Below are positions 61,771 to 64,000 of a stretch of 64,000 nt of DNA, piece by piece. Every line of letters begins with the position of its first letter. Within the stretch, counting starts at the first letter, position 1. Below the pieces are notes generated by a model. The model saw only the letters and a program-made list of their open reading frames with translations. It ran no database searches and had not been told where the DNA came from. The stretch is from Betaproteobacteria bacterium Ga0077523 (GTDB lineage: Bacteria; Pseudomonadota; Gammaproteobacteria; Burkholderiales; Ga0077523). The position numbers and the translations under genes are program-made. The DNA lies in NCBI GenBank assembly GCA_001464695.1, contig LNDQ01000111.1, forward strand, positions 1 to 64,000. Direction: 5' to 3'.

Positions 61771-62738
61771 GCGCGATGTCGACCGACGCGATCGCTCGCG
61801 CCGCGGCGATCCTGGATAGCGGCGGACTGGTCGCCTTTCCCACCGAGACCGTTTATGGTCTCGGCGCCGATGCCGCGAATCCGGAGGCGGTGCGACGCAT
61901 CTTCGAAGCGAAGGGCCGCCCTGCCGATCACCCGCTCATCGTGCACGTGGCCGATGCGATCGATCTTGGAGCGTGGGCGCGCACCGTCCCGGAAGCGGCA
62001 CGCCAGCTTGCCCAGGCATTCTGGCCGGGACCGCTCACTCTCATCGTCGAACGGTCGGCCGGCGTCAGCGCTGCCCTGACCGGTGGCCAGGACACCGTTG
62101 GCGTGCGCGTGCCGTCCCATCCGGTAGCGCAGGCGCTGCTGCGCGCCTTCGGCCGTGGCATCGCGGCGCCGTCGGCGAACCGTTTCGGCCGCATCTCGCC
62201 CACCACAGCCGATCATGTGCGTGCCGAACTCGGCGATCGCGTCGACCTGGTGCTGGACGGCGGGCAGGCCGAAGTGGGCATCGAATCGACCATCGTCGAC
62301 GTCTCGGGTGCGCAGCCGGCGCTGCTGCGCCCGGGCATGATCGGCGCGGCACAACTCGAAGCCGTGCTGGGTCAGCCGTTGTCGCGGCCGACCCACGAAT
62401 CACCGCGGGTCTCGGGCGCCCTCGCGGCGCACTATGCGCCGTCGACACCGCTCGAACTGCTCGCCGCCCGCGACATCGACGCGCTCGTCGCGAGTACGTT
62501 GCGACGGATCGTCATCCTGGCGCGCCGGCCGGCACCCGCGACCGCGCGAGTGGCATGGATCGAGGCGCCGGGCGACGCGACCGGTTATGCGCACGATCTG
62601 TATGCGCACCTGCGGTCCCTGGATGCCGGAGGCTTTGAACGAATTGTCGTCGAAGCTCCACCCGACGATCCTGCGTGGACTGCGGTACGCGATCGCCTGA
62701 CCCGCGCGGCCGCCGGTGCCGGCGGCGACGCGCCCTGA
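61767..62738 (+). CDS. L-threonylcarbamoyladenylate synthase (Sua5 type)
   Basis: Makes threonylcarbamoyl-AMP from threonine, bicarbonate/CO2 and ATP for tRNA t6A, 323 residues. The YrdC-like domain (about 1-205) has [31 protein letters not shown], and [19 protein letters not shown]. The extra Sua5 domain (about 215-320) is joined by a linker with [14 protein letters not shown] 61767 overlaps purC (GTGA); ATG 61776 with GGGGTGAG upstream is an equally good start. Confidence 0.93.
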   Translation: MSAMSTDAIARAAAILDSGGLVAFPTETVYGLGADAANPEAVRRIFEAKGRPADHPLIVHVADAIDLGAWARTVPEAARQLAQAFWPGPLTLIVERSAGVSAALTGGQDTVGVRVPSHPVAQALLRAFGRGIAAPSANRFGRISPTTADHVRAELGDRVDLVLDGGQAEVGIESTIVDVSGAQPALLRPGMIGAAQLEAVLGQPLSRPTHESPRVSGALAAHYAPSTPLELLAARDIDALVASTLRRIVILARRPAPATARVAWIEAPGDATGYAHDLYAHLRSLDAGGFERIVVEAPPDDPAWTAVRDRLTRAAAGAGGDAP

Positions 62739-62745
62739 CCGGATC

Positions 62746-63687
62746 GTGGATCCGATCGTCCTGTTCTTTCTGCTCGGCGTACTGGCGCGCCTGCTGAAGA
62801 GCGACCTGCGCTTGCCCGAAGCGCTGTACGAGGGACTTTCCATTTATCTGCTGCTCGCCATCGGGTTGAAGGGCGGGGTGGAACTCGCGAGGCAGCAACT
62901 GATTCCACTGCTGCCGCAGGTGGCGGGCGTGATTGCGCTGGGGTGCGTGTTGCCGCTGCTCGCATTCCCGGTCTTGCGCTATCTCGGGCGCCTGAAGCGT
63001 GCCGATGCCGCGTCGATCGCGGCGCACTACGGATCGGTCAGCATGGTGACCTTTGCCCTGGCGCTCAATTTCCTCGCCGATCGTGGCGTCGCGCACGAAC
63101 AGTATCTGCCGCTCTTCGTGGTGCTGCTGGAAGTTCCGGGCATCGTTGTCGGCATCCTGCTGGCCCGAGTCGGACAGGGCACCGCACTGCGCTGGGGAGC
63201 ATTGGCCCATGAGGTGTTCCTCGGCCGGAGTGTCGTACTGCTGACGGGCGGCCTGCTGATCGGCTGGATCGCCGGCCCGGAGGCGCTGGCGCCGCAATCG
63301 AAACTGTTCTTCGACCTGTTCAAGGGCGTGCTGGCGTTGTTCATGCTCGAAATGGGGCTGGTGGCGGCCAGCCGTCTACGCGATCTGCGCGCCAGCGGAC
63401 CGTTCCTCGCAGCGTTCGGCATCGTCGTGCCCTGCGTGTTCGCGGTGATCGGCATGGGTGCGGGTCGGCTGATCGGGCTGTCGCCGGGCGGCGCGATGCT
63501 GCTGGCCACCCTCGCCGCGAGCGCGTCCTATATCGCCGCGCCCGCGGCGATGCGGATTGCCGTGCCGGAAGCGAACCCGTCGCTGTCCATCGCGGCAGCC
63601 CTCGGAGTCACCTTCCCCTTCAACGTGCTGTTCGGTATTCCGCTCTACCATCGGCTGGCGCAGACGCTGTTCGGCCCCCTGGGATGA
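62746..63687 (+). CDS. sbtA: SbtA-type sodium-dependent bicarbonate transporter
   Basis: Membrane protein of 313 residues with about ten helices. The start at GTG 62746 gives the family N-terminus MDPIVLFFLLGVLARLLKSDLRLPEALYEGLS. The mid-protein AAHYGSVSMVTFALAL and the C-terminal SASYIAAPAAMRIAVPEANPS are SbtA marks. Another GTG at 62716 lies inside the Sua5 frame. Co-transcribed with purine and Sua5 genes; its stop overlaps sbtB. Known SbtA are high-affinity Na+/HCO3- symporters. Confidence 0.9.
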   Translation: MDPIVLFFLLGVLARLLKSDLRLPEALYEGLSIYLLLAIGLKGGVELARQQLIPLLPQVAGVIALGCVLPLLAFPVLRYLGRLKRADAASIAAHYGSVSMVTFALALNFLADRGVAHEQYLPLFVVLLEVPGIVVGILLARVGQGTALRWGALAHEVFLGRSVVLLTGGLLIGWIAGPEALAPQSKLFFDLFKGVLALFMLEMGLVAASRLRDLRASGPFLAAFGIVVPCVFAVIGMGAGRLIGLSPGGAMLLATLAASASYIAAPAAMRIAVPEANPSLSIAAALGVTFPFNVLFGIPLYHRLAQTLFGPLG

Positions 63688-63995
63688 CCGCCATGCAGAC
63701 CCACGCCCGCAAACTCCTCGTCATCATTACTGAAGCGGCGCTCGAATCCTTGCTGGTGAAGGATGTCCTGAAACTGGGGGCACAGGGCTATACCATTGCC
63801 GACGTGCGCGGCGGCGGTCGGCATGGCCCGCGCGAAGCCGATTGGCAGGCGGATCGCAATATCCGTCTGGAGGTCATTTGCGAAGCAGCGGTGGCGGAGG
63901 CCATCGCCGTACACGTGCGCGACACCTATTCCAGCCACTACGCGACCACGCTGTTCTTCGCCGACATCGGCGTGCTGCGCCCGGAGAAGTTCTGA
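63684..63995 (+). CDS. sbtB: SbtB-like PII-family regulator of bicarbonate transport
   Basis: A 103-residue PII-fold protein, the usual partner of SbtA. It begins KLLVIITEAALESLLVKDVLKLGAQGYTIADVRGGG and ends THE PII pattern with HYATTLFFADIGVLRPEKF. It lacks the C-terminal cysteine pair found in some cyanobacterial SbtB, so redox control of that kind is not expected. ATG 63684 overlaps the sbtA stop. Confidence 0.87.
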   Translation: MTAMQTHARKLLVIITEAALESLLVKDVLKLGAQGYTIADVRGGGRHGPREADWQADRNIRLEVICEAAVAEAIAVHVRDTYSSHYATTLFFADIGVLRPEKF

Positions 63996-64000
63996 TGGCC
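63995..64000 (+). other. Possible start of next gene (ATG at 63995)
   Basis: The last six bases begin ATGGCC, overlapping the sbtB TGA by one base as other genes of this operon do. Only the start is visible, so no product can be assigned. Confidence 0.25.

Noticed and set aside
62716..62745. Upstream GTG as the sbtA start
   Set aside because: It lies within the Sua5 coding frame and adds residues absent from the SbtA family; the GTG at 62746 gives the typical MDP start.

Overview
The window looks like the origin-of-replication region of a high-GC betaproteobacterium, most likely from or near Burkholderiales. The evidence is the gene order rpmH/dnaA/dnaN/gyrB, the mnmE-mnmG-rsmG-parA-parB-atp block, the lysM-dprA-topB and def-fmt-rsmB-DUF4390-ntrY-ntrX neighbourhoods, and a GC-rich dispersed repeat of the type common in that order. 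Nearly every gene left of about 30.1 kb is on the minus strand. Replication genes to the right run on the plus strand, so the replichores diverge at dnaA. Perfect DnaA boxes flank dnaA and two parS sites lie 4.7 kb away. No tRNA, rRNA, CRISPR array, prophage or insertion sequence was recognised, and no gene-free stretch exceeds 300 bases.

1-5 kb: a two-partner secretion operon (tpsB, then tpsA running off the left edge) and a YpfJ-type zinc metallopeptidase. 5.2-14.0 kb: an eight-gene minus-strand operon, mostly with overlapping or abutting genes. It encodes a complete branched-chain-amino-acid-type ABC importer (livKHMGF), an M20 deacylase/peptidase, a fused malonate-decarboxylase beta-gamma carboxyltransferase and a MatB-type malonyl-CoA synthetase. 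This is the best candidate for an undescribed pathway: import of a malonyl conjugate or related compound, hydrolysis, activation to malonyl-CoA, then decarboxylation. 14.1-21.1 kb: the complete F1Fo ATP synthase operon atpIBEFHAGDC with its own promoter and intrinsic terminator. 21.2-30.1 kb: parB, parA, rsmG, mnmG, two parS sites, a TauE/SafE-like permease, mnmE, yidC, yidD, rnpA and rpmH.

30.1-35.3 kb: dnaA, probable oriC, dnaN and gyrB. 35.3-40.4 kb, minus strand: topoisomerase III, dprA and a LysM protein. 40.5-47.2 kb: def, fmt, rsmB, a DUF4390 protein and an NtrY/NtrX-like two-component pair whose regulator has a degenerate AAA+ domain. 47.4-59.2 kb: central sugar metabolism. This covers transketolase, glucokinase coupled to a SemiSWEET, a convergent gts-like sugar ABC transporter, gapA, pgk, and a pyruvate kinase gene broken by an apparent deletion of about 50 nt. 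59.2-64 kb: purE, purK, purC, a Sua5-type enzyme, and an SbtA/SbtB bicarbonate transporter pair. PurK and Sua5 both use bicarbonate/CO2, which gives this coupled operon a shared substrate.

Many genes are joined by ATGA or GTGA stop/start overlaps, so translational coupling is a recurring feature. Function calls come from recognising motifs and whole-protein patterns by eye; no database search was run.
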